This document shows positions 1 through 6,671 of a stretch of 7,329 nt of DNA, piece after piece. The stretch is from assembly GCA_044351265.1 (NCBI GenBank), contig JBILGC010000081.1, positions 1-7,329 on the forward strand, written 5' to 3'. The position numbers and the translations under genes were made by a program. Under the pieces are notes generated by a model. That model was not told the DNA's origin, did not search any database, and saw nothing but the letters and a program-made list of their open reading frames with translations. The stretch's first letter is position 1. Each line of letters begins with the position of its first letter. The stretch comes from JAJTFA01 sp044351265 (GTDB taxonomy: Bacteria > Bacteroidota > Bacteroidia > UKL13-3).

Positions 1-1884
1 AGCAACAACCAGTGGTACTTTTTCTATGGTAACCGAACTGGTATCGAGGCCAAAGGCTTTCTCCTCGCTTAAACTCAGGTAATCCAGAGTACTATATGCA
101 TCCATGATTAACTCCTCAGAAAGAGAAAGCTCATTCTCATAGGAAAGGTGGCGTTTTAATACCACAAATCGGAAATCTCCCGTTACATTAACTTTGCTTA
201 AAGAGGCATAACGCGAGGTAACATCTACTTCATGGTTTCGCATCAACTCCTCAACTACCTTTCGGAAATAGAAGTTAATTTTCTGTTCAACCCTGAAGCC
301 CAACTTAAATTCAATTTTAATTACATCATGCGGCACAATATGATCTACGCGATATTCCATTGTGTAAGGCTGGTCTACCACGTTAATGTGCACAAACCAG
401 TAAACATCAGCTCTTTTGGGCTGCTTTTGCAAAATGGAATAAATGATTTTATACTCAACGTCCATCAGATGGTCGGCACTTGTCAGATAAACCAGATGGG
501 TTGAATACTTAGGCACAGATTCATCTTTACTCAATTCCTGCAAAACCGGTAGGTAATCCCTCAGGTTTACAAATTCTGTTAATCTGTTTTTAATTTTTCT
601 TCCTTTAAACCACACCCACATGACTGTAATGAAAACCATGCTTATCAATAAGGTAAGCCAGCCACCATGAGGTATCTTAACAATATTGGCAATTAAAAAA
701 CAAGACTCAATAAAGAGGTAAACTGCTCCTATGATAAAAATAAACCATTTAGGTGCCCTGATTTTACGCAAATAGTTTACAAGCAATACGGTTGTCATCA
801 TCATGGTAGTAATGATGGCCAAGCCATAGGCCGCTTCCATTTTAGAAGATTCTTTGAAATAAAGCACTATTCCGATACAGCCTGTACATAAAATCCAATT
901 TACACTAGGAACATAAATCTGCCCCTTTGCATCAGAAGGATATTTTAAGGTGACTTTTGGCCACACATTTAACCTCAGGGCCTCGGAAACAAGCGTAAAT
1001 GATCCGCTAATCATAGCTTGGCTGGCAATGATGGTGGCAAGTGTTGCCACTACAATGCCTGTAAGCAGAAACCACTCGGGCATGATGGCAAAAAATGGGT
1101 TAATATTAGCGGCCTTTGTACCAACCGAATTGAGTACAAAAGCACCTTGGCCAAAATAATTGAAGAGAAGGGTAAGTTTTACAAAGATCCAACTTACACG
1201 AATATTCTTTTTACCGCAATGCCCCATATCTGAATAGAGCGCTTCCGCACCGGTTGTGCAAAGAAAAACGGCACCCAACAACCAAAAGCCTTCTGGATAA
1301 AACACAAGAAGCTCATAGGCGTAACGAGGATTTATTGCTTTTAATACTTCTGGATGAGATGCAAGACTTATTAAACCTAGCACACCCAACATGCTGAACC
1401 AAACCAACATTACCGGACCAAACATACGGCCAACAATATTGGTACCCATGCGCTGCAAAAGAAACAACAGGGTAATAATTGCAATAACGATAGGAAGTGT
1501 TGGTATATCCGGATTTAATATGAGTAAACCCTCTACAGCTGAAGAAACAGATATAGGAGGCGTAATCATGCCATCAGCAAGCAGTGCACAACCACCAATA
1601 ATAGCAGGAAAAATGAGAAAGGGTTTTCTACGTCTGACCAAGGCATACAAAGAGAAAATGCCACCTTCACCGTTATTATCGGCACGCAAAACTATGATTA
1701 CATATTTAATTGTGGTTTGAAGGGTAATGGTCCAGAAAATGGCAGAAAGTCCTCCATAAATTAAATCTGTTGAAATATTTTTACCTGAAACTATTGCTTT
1801 AAAAACGTAGAGCGGAGAAGTACCTATATCTCCAAAAATAATACCCAACGCTACCAAAAGCCCACCGGCTGTAAGCTTAGACAT
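1..1884 (-). CDS. kup: KUP-family potassium uptake transporter, 3' end cut by window edge
   Basis: Inner-membrane K+ importer of the KUP/HAK/KT family, thought to work as a K+/H+ symporter. I translated the minus strand from 1884 to the edge: 628 codons without a stop. Visible family motifs are GDIGTSPLY (residues 18-26, first membrane helix), DNNGEGG (69-75), ADGMITPPIS (103-112), GAEALYSDMGH (212-222) and NYFGQGA (about 242-248). About twelve hydrophobic segments fill residues 9-425; a soluble cytoplasmic C-terminal domain follows and is open at the edge. E. coli Kup has 622 residues, so only a short tail is probably missing. I chose ATG at 1884 because the predicted promoter at 1923-1951 would leave a leader of about 30 bases. 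An in-frame GTG at 1905 would add seven residues (MSDHHSK), but its leader would be only about 10 bases; an in-frame TAA at 1918-1920 blocks anything further upstream. The gene lies 76 bases downstream of recQ on the same strand. Family assignment is very secure; the exact start is less so. Confidence 0.96.
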   Translation of the reverse strand, partial: MSKLTAGGLLVALGIIFGDIGTSPLYVFKAIVSGKNISTDLIYGGLSAIFWTITLQTTIKYVIIVLRADNNGEGGIFSLYALVRRRKPFLIFPAIIGGCALLADGMITPPISVSSAVEGLLILNPDIPTLPIVIAIITLLFLLQRMGTNIVGRMFGPVMLVWFSMLGVLGLISLASHPEVLKAINPRYAYELLVFYPEGFWLLGAVFLCTTGAEALYSDMGHCGKKNIRVSWIFVKLTLLFNYFGQGAFVLNSVGTKAANINPFFAIMPEWFLLTGIVVATLATIIASQAMISGSFTLVSEALRLNVWPKVTLKYPSDAKGQIYVPSVNWILCTGCIGIVLYFKESSKMEAAYGLAIITTMMMTTVLLVNYLRKIRAPKWFIFIIGAVYLFIESCFLIANIVKIPHGGWLTLLISMVFITVMWVWFKGRKIKNRLTEFVNLRDYLPVLQELSKDESVPKYSTHLVYLTSADHLMDVEYKIIYSILQKQPKRADVYWFVHINVVDQPYTMEYRVDHIVPHDVIKIEFKLGFRVEQKINFYFRKVVEELMRNHEVDVTSRYASLSKVNVTGDFRFVVLKRHLSYENELSLSEELIMDAYSTLDYLSLSEEKAFGLDTSSVTIEKVPLVVA

Positions 1885-1922
1885 CTTGCTGTGATGATCT
1901 GACACTGCTTTAATTGTTTAAA

Positions 1923-1951
1923 CAAATGTATAAACTAAATTTAATTACAAA
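1923..1951 (-). promoter_or_regulatory. Bacteroidota-type promoter for kup
   Basis: On the minus strand TTTG (1951-1948) is followed by a 17-base spacer and TACATTTG (1930-1923). This fits the Bacteroidota vegetative promoter pattern TTG-N17-23-TAnnTTTG with no mismatch. Transcription would begin near 1915-1918, about 30 bases before the ATG of kup. The site lies wholly in the recQ-kup gap. The pattern match is direct; activity is inferred. Confidence 0.7.
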
Positions 1952-1960
1952 GGAAAAAAA

Positions 1961-4156
1961 TTAGAAGGCATGCTCAGCAATGAAATAAATTTTCATCAAC
2001 TGTAAATCCTCCTTGCTAAATTCATTTCCATATTCCTTCAATGCATCTTCAATAGAATCGCTTTCACTTTTCTTAAAAAAGTCCATTACCTCATCCAAGA
2101 TTTCATCATCGGTTAGCTCTTCTACATAAGCACGCAGATTCAATTTTGTACCAGACATTACAATGGTTTGTATCTCATTTAACAAATCGGACAAACTCAT
2201 TCCAAGAGAGCGGGAGATGTCTGCTAGTGAAATCTTTTTATCAATATTGGTAATGATGGCAATTTTTTTGGCTGATTTGTTTACCACACTCTTTACCACA
2301 ACATCCTCTGCACGTTCTATATTATTATCCTCTACATATTTGGAAATTAAATCAAGATAAGGCTTACCAAACTTCATAGCTTTGCCCTTGTTTACCCCGG
2401 TTATCTTGCTTAGCTCATCCATGGTTATCGGGTATTTAAACGCCATTTCCTCCAATGCTGATTCCGGAAAGATAATGTAAGGTGGCAACCCATGCTGCTT
2501 ACCTACTTTTCTTGTTAGGTCTTTCAGCATATCAAAAAGCACCTCATCAAATACATTCTCTACCTCTACTGCTTCATCATCATCCATTACCCGTTCAAAT
2601 TTCTGATCAACCGCCATCTCTAAGTTTACAGGCTTTTTCAGATACGCTTCACCCTTTTCATTTAGGCTAAGCAAACCGTAGTTCTCAATATTTTTAGTAA
2701 TGTATCCGTTTACAAGCAGCATGCGAATAACGGATTTCCAATAGATTTCATCACGCTCCTTGCCTTTACCGAAAGACTCCAATTTATGGTGATCACTCAA
2801 TCCTACTTCATGCGATTTTTTACCGACTAAAATCTCTACTACATGCTTCAGGTTATGTTTACCTTTAATGGCCTGAACTGTTTTAAGCACAAGGATGGCA
2901 GCATCCTTGGCATCTTCTTTCGTTTTCGGATGTCGACAGTTGTCGCACATTTTGCTGCACTCCTTTTCGGCAAACTCTTCACCAAAATAATGCAACAGAA
3001 ATTTCCTTCTGCACGATGATGTTTCTGCAAATGCCTGCGTTTCAAAAATGAGCAATTCCCCTATTTCACGCTCTGCCACGGGCTTGTCTTTCATAAACTT
3101 CTCCAGCTTTTCTATATCAGCAGGATTATAAAATAAGATACATTCACCTTCCAACCCATCACGCCCGCTACGGCCGGTTTCCTGGTAATAGCCTTCTATA
3201 CTTTTAGGAATATCGTAGTGAATCACAAAACGCACATCCGGCTTATCAATACCCATACCAAATGCAATGGTGGCTACAATTACATCACACTCCTCCATTA
3301 GGAATGCATCTTGGTGGGCAGCGCGCATTTTTGCATCTAAGCCTGCATGGTAAGGCAAGGCTTTTATGCCATTGGCTTTTAATATTTCCGCAAGTTCTTC
3401 AACTTTCTTTCGGCTTAAGCAATAAATTATACCCGATTTACCTTTGCGTGATTTGATAAAAGAAACCAATTCCTTCACCACTTCATTCTTCTTGCCTTTT
3501 GGCCTCACCTCATAGTAAAGATTGGCACGATTAAAAGAAGATTTGTAAAGCGTGGCATCTGTCATCTGCAGATTTTTGATAATATCCTGCTGCACTTTAG
3601 GAGTTGCCGTTGCAGTTAATGCCATCATTGGAACATCCTTAATCTCTTTCACCATTTGTTTTATTCTGCGGTATTCAGGTCTGAAATCATGACCCCATTC
3701 AGAAATACAATGCGCCTCATCAACTGCAACAAAAGAAATATTAATGCTTTTTAGAAAATCAATGGTTTCATCTTTCTTTAATGTTTCAGGAGCTATATAC
3801 AGCATTTTGGTATTACCTCCCGTTACATCATGTTTAACTTTTGTTATCTCGGTTTTAGATAAGGATGAATTCATGAAATGAGCAACCGTATCATGGCTGA
3901 AGCTCCTGATTTGATCAACCTGATTTTTCATCAGGGCAATAAGCGGAGAGATGATAATGGCTGTGCCAGGAAGCATGAGCGCAGGTAGCTGGTAGCATAA
4001 AGATTTCCCACCACCAGTAGGCATAATCACAAATGTATCGTTACCTTTTAAAAGATTATTGATAATAATCTCCTGCTCACCTTTAAAGCTATCGAACCCA
4101 AAGAATTCCTGCAGACACTCCTTTGCACTTTTCTGTGCTATTTTAATTTTAGCCAT
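1961..4156 (-). CDS. recQ: ATP-dependent DNA helicase RecQ
   Basis: A 3'-5' superfamily 2 DNA helicase acting in recombination repair and stalled-fork processing; 731 residues, complete. Domains in order: helicase core 1-350 with Walker A PTGGGKS (46-52), DEAH box (146-149), the aromatic-rich loop SEWGHDFRPEY (152-162) that couples DNA binding to ATP hydrolysis, motif III TATATP (181-186) and motif VI QETGRSGRDG (325-334); a zinc-binding region with Cys 382, 400, 404 and 407; an RQC winged helix at about 415-515; and an HRDC domain at about 532-610. A further 120 residues (611-731) look helical, with a helix-turn-helix-like stretch from about 640. They make the protein longer than E. coli RecQ (about 610 residues). 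All catalytic and zinc residues are present, so it should be active. ATG at 4156 has only an AGGA placed 14 bases upstream, which is distant for a ribosome binding site. It is divergent from manC and lies upstream of kup. Confidence 0.98.
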   Translation of the reverse strand: MAKIKIAQKSAKECLQEFFGFDSFKGEQEIIINNLLKGNDTFVIMPTGGGKSLCYQLPALMLPGTAIIISPLIALMKNQVDQIRSFSHDTVAHFMNSSLSKTEITKVKHDVTGGNTKMLYIAPETLKKDETIDFLKSINISFVAVDEAHCISEWGHDFRPEYRRIKQMVKEIKDVPMMALTATATPKVQQDIIKNLQMTDATLYKSSFNRANLYYEVRPKGKKNEVVKELVSFIKSRKGKSGIIYCLSRKKVEELAEILKANGIKALPYHAGLDAKMRAAHQDAFLMEECDVIVATIAFGMGIDKPDVRFVIHYDIPKSIEGYYQETGRSGRDGLEGECILFYNPADIEKLEKFMKDKPVAEREIGELLIFETQAFAETSSCRRKFLLHYFGEEFAEKECSKMCDNCRHPKTKEDAKDAAILVLKTVQAIKGKHNLKHVVEILVGKKSHEVGLSDHHKLESFGKGKERDEIYWKSVIRMLLVNGYITKNIENYGLLSLNEKGEAYLKKPVNLEMAVDQKFERVMDDDEAVEVENVFDEVLFDMLKDLTRKVGKQHGLPPYIIFPESALEEMAFKYPITMDELSKITGVNKGKAMKFGKPYLDLISKYVEDNNIERAEDVVVKSVVNKSAKKIAIITNIDKKISLADISRSLGMSLSDLLNEIQTIVMSGTKLNLRAYVEELTDDEILDEVMDFFKKSESDSIEDALKEYGNEFSKEDLQLMKIYFIAEHAF

Positions 4157-4166
4157 GATATTGACT

Positions 4167-4224
4167 TTAATCCTTTTTTACGAAAAGGGGCACGAAGTTA
4201 ACACGGTTAATCCTTTTTTGAAAA
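4167..4224. repeat. Imperfect direct repeat in the recQ-manC divergent region
   Basis: The 13-base sequence TTAATCCTTTTTT occurs at 4167-4179 and again at 4207-4219, exactly 40 bases apart. The match continues into GAAAA in both copies (ending at 4186 and 4224) if two bases are skipped in the first. Between them TTAAC-ACG-GTTAA (4198-4210) forms a short dyad overlapping the second copy. It lies in the probable recQ leader or promoter zone and upstream of manC. The repeat is seen directly; an operator role is only a guess, and the T-rich composition makes a chance origin possible. Confidence 0.55.
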
Positions 4225-4340
4225 TTTGATTGCTAAATTCGTTATTTGCGTGTGGAAACATAACAAGGAATATACCAAAAACGCTATATATCAGATTTTT
4301 AACTAATTCCTCATCATCTATTTAGGCAGCTTTACGATAC

Positions 4341-5429
4341 ATGAACAAAAATAAAAATTATTATGCCATCATTATGGCAGGTGGCATAGGTACACGTTTC
4401 TGGCCTTCAAGCCGCAGCTCTTACCCCAAGCAATTTCTGGATATTCTCGGTGTGGGCAAAAGCTTGCTGCAGTTAACCTATGAGCGATTTCTGAATCATT
4501 TTGATAAGAACAACATATACATTGTTACCAATCAGCTATATTCAGATTTGGTTAAAACTCAATTACCTGGAATACCTGAGCAATGCGTATTGGGCGAACC
4601 GGCAATAAAAAACACAGCAGCTTGTATTGCATATGCAACGGCCAAAATTGGTAAGATAAATACACATGGCGTTTGCGTAATAGCTCCATCCGACCATTTA
4701 ATTTTAAACGAACAGGAGTTTATTAGCAATATAGACCATGCAATGGGATACGCACAAAAGAACAATGCACTTATTACACTGGGAATCCGTCCGGGTAGAC
4801 CTGATACTGGATACGGGTATATTCAATACATATCCAAAAACGAGGAGGACAATATTTACCGCGTAAAAACCTTTACTGAAAAACCTACCCTTGAAATTGC
4901 TCAGACATTTATTGAAAGTGGGGATTTTCTATGGAATGCCGGGATATTTGTTTGGAGCATTTCATCGATCAAGGAAGCATTTAAGCACCATTTGCCTGAA
5001 CATTATGCTCTTTTTAAAGAAGCTTCCAAAAGTTTCTTTACGGCTGAAGAGTCCAAGGTTATTCAATCTATTTACGAACAGTGCCGTAGCGTATCTATTG
5101 ACTACGGTATCATGGAAAAAGCCGAGAATGTTTATGTAATACCGGTTGATTTTGGATGGAGTGATTTAGGGACTTGGACTTCATTGTATGAGAATCTTGA
5201 TAAAGATGAACATAAAAATGTGATAAGGGGCAAGAACGTTATGGCTTATGATGTTTCAGGGTGTATGGTAAGTGCATCAGGTGACAGACTTATGGTGATT
5301 AAGGGAGTAAAAGATCTAATTATTGTTGATACCAAAGATGTGGTTTTAGTTTGTGATAAGAACCTGGAGCAAGAGGTAAAACAAATCGTGACTGATATTA
5401 AACTCAAATTTGAAGATAAATACACGTGA
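4341..5429 (+). CDS. manC: mannose-1-phosphate guanylyltransferase (GDP-mannose pyrophosphorylase)
   Basis: Cytoplasmic nucleotidyltransferase making GDP-mannose and pyrophosphate from GTP and alpha-D-mannose 1-phosphate, which supplies mannose and its derivatives (such as GDP-fucose) for surface glycans. The nucleotide-binding signature GGIGTRFWPSSRSSYPKQ is at residues 14-31, PSDH at 116-119, TEKP at 179-182, WNAG at 198-201, DYGIMEK at 254-260 and GWSDLGTW at 272-279. At 362 residues it is the monofunctional form: the C-terminal phosphomannose isomerase cupin of the roughly 480-residue enterobacterial ManC is absent. An in-frame TAG at 4323-4325 with no other start codon after it fixes ATG 4341 as the start. 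The stop overlaps the next gene by 4 bases, indicating one transcript. I found no convincing TAnnTTTG promoter in front of it. The function call is secure; which glycan it serves cannot be read from this window. Confidence 0.96.
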   Translation: MNKNKNYYAIIMAGGIGTRFWPSSRSSYPKQFLDILGVGKSLLQLTYERFLNHFDKNNIYIVTNQLYSDLVKTQLPGIPEQCVLGEPAIKNTAACIAYATAKIGKINTHGVCVIAPSDHLILNEQEFISNIDHAMGYAQKNNALITLGIRPGRPDTGYGYIQYISKNEEDNIYRVKTFTEKPTLEIAQTFIESGDFLWNAGIFVWSISSIKEAFKHHLPEHYALFKEASKSFFTAEESKVIQSIYEQCRSVSIDYGIMEKAENVYVIPVDFGWSDLGTWTSLYENLDKDEHKNVIRGKNVMAYDVSGCMVSASGDRLMVIKGVKDLIIVDTKDVVLVCDKNLEQEVKQIVTDIKLKFEDKYT

Positions 5430-6337
5430 TACAGATTCCTTTTCTTAAAACGGGCGATACCATTGGCATTACTGCAACTGCAAGAAAAATATCAGCAGAA
5501 GAAATTGAGCCTGCTATAAAAATATTTGAATCGTGGGGATTGAAGGTAATATTCTCCTCATCACTTTTTGAAATAAGTAATCAGTTTGCCGGAAATGATC
5601 TGCAGCGTACAAAAGGATTTCAGGAGTTACTTGATAATCCGGAAGTGAAAGCCATAATATGTGCTCGTGGTGGATATGGAACTGTAAGAATCATTGATAT
5701 GATGGATTGGCGAGCATTCAGTATAAATCCGAAATGGATTATTGGTTACAGCGATATAACCGTTTTGCATAATCACATCCATACAAAACTAGGCATACCC
5801 AGCATACATGGTACAATGCCCATTAATATGCTTCCGAGTAAAGCAGATAAGGAAAGCATTGAAAGTTTGCAGAGGATTTTATTTGGAGAAAAGCCTGAGG
5901 CTATTTCTACCCAATCGCATCCCTTAAATAAAAAAGGAACTGCTGAAGCAAAATTGATTGGTGGCAATCTTTCTGTTATATACAGCTTGCTTGGCTCAGC
6001 TTCAGATATTGACACAAGAGGTAAAATTTTGTTTCTTGAAGATTTAGATGAGTACCTATATCATATCGACAGAATGATGATGAATTTGAAACGCAATGGA
6101 AAGTTGCATCAATTAGCAGGGTTAGTTGTTGGAGGCATGAGTGATATGAAAGATAATATGGTGCCTTTTGGCAGCCCAGCTGAAGAGATTATTGCATCTC
6201 ATGTGGCTGATGCTGATTACCCGGTTTGTTTTGCTTTCCCGGCAGGTCATGAAAAGCGAAACCTGCCATTAATATTGGGGGCTCATTATTATTTTAGCGT
6301 AAATGAAAGTGGCGTAACACTTGCATTGAATTATTAG
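5426..6337 (+). CDS. ldcA: LD-carboxypeptidase, peptidase family S66 (LdcA-like)
   Basis: A serine peptidase that removes the terminal D-Ala from murein tetrapeptides by cutting the L,D bond after meso-diaminopimelate, normally in the cytoplasm during peptidoglycan recycling. The N-terminus has the family's LKTGDTIGITATA (residues 7-19), ARGGYG is at 80-85, and the nucleophile is Ser109 in GYSD (107-110). The triad partners are probably Glu205 in FLEDLDEYLYHIDRM and His275 in PAGHEKRNLP. The length, 303 residues, matches E. coli LdcA (304). No signal peptide or membrane segment is visible. The start is GTG at 5426, overlapping the manC stop as GTGA; the next in-frame Met is residue 92, inside the fold, so GTG is almost certainly right. 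It is probably translationally coupled to manC. Muramoyltetrapeptide specificity is inferred from the family, since some S66 members cut other substrates (for example the microcin C self-immunity protein MccF). Confidence 0.92.
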   Translation: MIQIPFLKTGDTIGITATARKISAEEIEPAIKIFESWGLKVIFSSSLFEISNQFAGNDLQRTKGFQELLDNPEVKAIICARGGYGTVRIIDMMDWRAFSINPKWIIGYSDITVLHNHIHTKLGIPSIHGTMPINMLPSKADKESIESLQRILFGEKPEAISTQSHPLNKKGTAEAKLIGGNLSVIYSLLGSASDIDTRGKILFLEDLDEYLYHIDRMMMNLKRNGKLHQLAGLVVGGMSDMKDNMVPFGSPAEEIIASHVADADYPVCFAFPAGHEKRNLPLILGAHYYFSVNESGVTLALNY

Positions 6338-6352
6338 AAAGCAATACATTTG
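6321..6352 (+). promoter_or_regulatory. Bacteroidota-type promoter for tRNA-Pro
   Basis: TTG (6321-6323), a 21-base spacer and TACATTTG (6345-6352) fit TTG-N17-23-TAnnTTTG. The upstream element lies inside the last codons of ldcA and the -7 element just after its stop. Transcription would start near 6357-6360, giving a leader of about 30 bases before the tRNA. The -7 octamer is identical to that before kup. An alternative start using TATAAAAG at 6370-6377 cannot be excluded. Confidence 0.55.
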
Positions 6353-6388
6353 TCTGCTAATTGTTCTTTATAAAAGCATTAAACATTT

Positions 6389-6462
<74 letters not shown>

Positions 6463-6469
6463 CAATCAA

Positions 6470-6500
6470 AGCCTAAACATGAAAATGTTTGGGCTTTTTT
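6470..6500 (+). terminator. Intrinsic terminator of tRNA-Pro
   Basis: AGCCTAAACAT (6470-6480) pairs with ATGTTTGGGCT (6485-6495) as an 11-bp stem with one T-G pair and a GAAA tetraloop, followed by a run of T to 6500. It begins 8 bases after the tRNA 3' end and should end both the tRNA transcript and any read-through from manC-ldcA. It is the left arm of the larger palindrome. Confidence 0.9.
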
Positions 6501-6541
6501 GTTATAAGCCGTCAATAACTCTGTTGTTGTAAGGCTGAATG

Positions 6542-6581
6542 ACAAAAAAGCCCACAGTCGCGAAGCGACAGGCTTTGATTG
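6542..6581 (-). terminator. Minus-strand terminator-like hairpin without an obvious gene
   Basis: Read on the minus strand, AAAGCC and GGCTTT-type arms enclose the short hairpin GTCGC-TTC-GCGAC, followed by six T. It has the same outer boxes (CAATCAAAGCCT and GGGCTTTTTTGT) and the same 16-base core length as the tRNA terminator, but a different core sequence. The three bases TGT beside the core are unpaired, so the stem is less perfect. No minus-strand gene leading into it was found, so its function is uncertain. Confidence 0.55.
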
Positions 6582-6671
6582 CATGAGTAGCTCTAGCTAC
6601 TATGTATTGTATAATCCCATCTTGAGATTTGTTGCAGAATTCATACATTGCGCACTTTAAAGTTAACCAAA
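6582..6671. other. Non-coding leader region before the PNGase F-like gene
   Basis: These 90 bases hold a 6-bp hairpin, AGTAGC-TCTA-GCTACT (6586-6601), and AT-rich sequence up to the start codon. I saw no clear TAnnTTTG promoter; the nearest thing is TTG (6622-6624), 19 bases, then TACATTGC (6644-6651), which departs from the pattern at two positions. Together with the palindrome and the tRNA this completes the 334-base stretch without a protein gene. Confidence 0.4.

Larger units (their letters stand above)
6463..6581. repeat. 119-base imperfect palindrome able to fold as a cross
   Basis: The ends CAATCAAAGCCT (6463-6474) and AGGCTTTGATTG (6570-6581) are perfect inverted repeats. Further in, GGGCTTTTTTGT (6491-6502) and ACAAAAAAGCCC (6542-6553) are also perfect inverted repeats with the same centre, near 6522. 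Between outer and middle arms each side holds exactly 16 bases that are self-complementary: AAACAT-GAAA-ATGTTT (6475-6490), and ACA followed by GTCGC-GAA-GCGAC (6554-6569). The middle holds AGCC/GGCT (6507-6510, 6533-6536) around CAATAAC-TCT-GTTGTTG (6513-6529). A transcript could therefore fold as a four-armed cross or as separate local hairpins. It starts one base after the tRNA. I see no flanking target-site duplication. It could be a small palindromic repeat element or two inverted copies of a tRNA terminator. Confidence 0.85.

Noticed and set aside
232..1720. Several plus-strand open frames (232-504, 950-1159, 1018-1233, 1391-1720)
   Set aside because: They lie opposite kup, which reads continuously on the minus strand with clear family motifs; their translations show no recognisable domain.
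1885..1960. Riboswitch controlling kup
   Set aside because: The predicted leader is only about 30 bases and shows no stable structure, too short for a c-di-AMP or other known riboswitch.
2163..3456. Small open frames inside recQ on both strands (2163-2360, 2482-2670, 2848-3045, 3262-3456)
   Set aside because: They are out-of-frame or antisense readings of the helicase gene, with low-complexity or meaningless translations.
4559..6015. Open frames within manC and ldcA (4559-4765 minus, 4891-5139 plus, 5773-6015 minus)
   Set aside because: They are shadows of two intact genes with all catalytic motifs present, so no frameshift or second product is needed.
6463..6581. Insertion of a classical MITE with target-site duplication
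   Set aside because: The terminal repeats fit, but the flanks (ending CCGA at 6462, starting CATG at 6582) show no duplicated target, so I keep it as a palindromic repeat only.
6622..6651. Promoter for the PNGase F-like gene (TTG-N19-TACATTGC)
   Set aside because: The -7 element departs from TAnnTTTG at two positions in AT-rich DNA, which is too weak to list as a promoter.
6582..6671. Remnant of a second tRNA on the minus strand feeding the orphan terminator
   Set aside because: I looked for a T-arm-like GGTTC...GAACC or acceptor remnant on the minus strand and found none; only a 6-bp hairpin is present.
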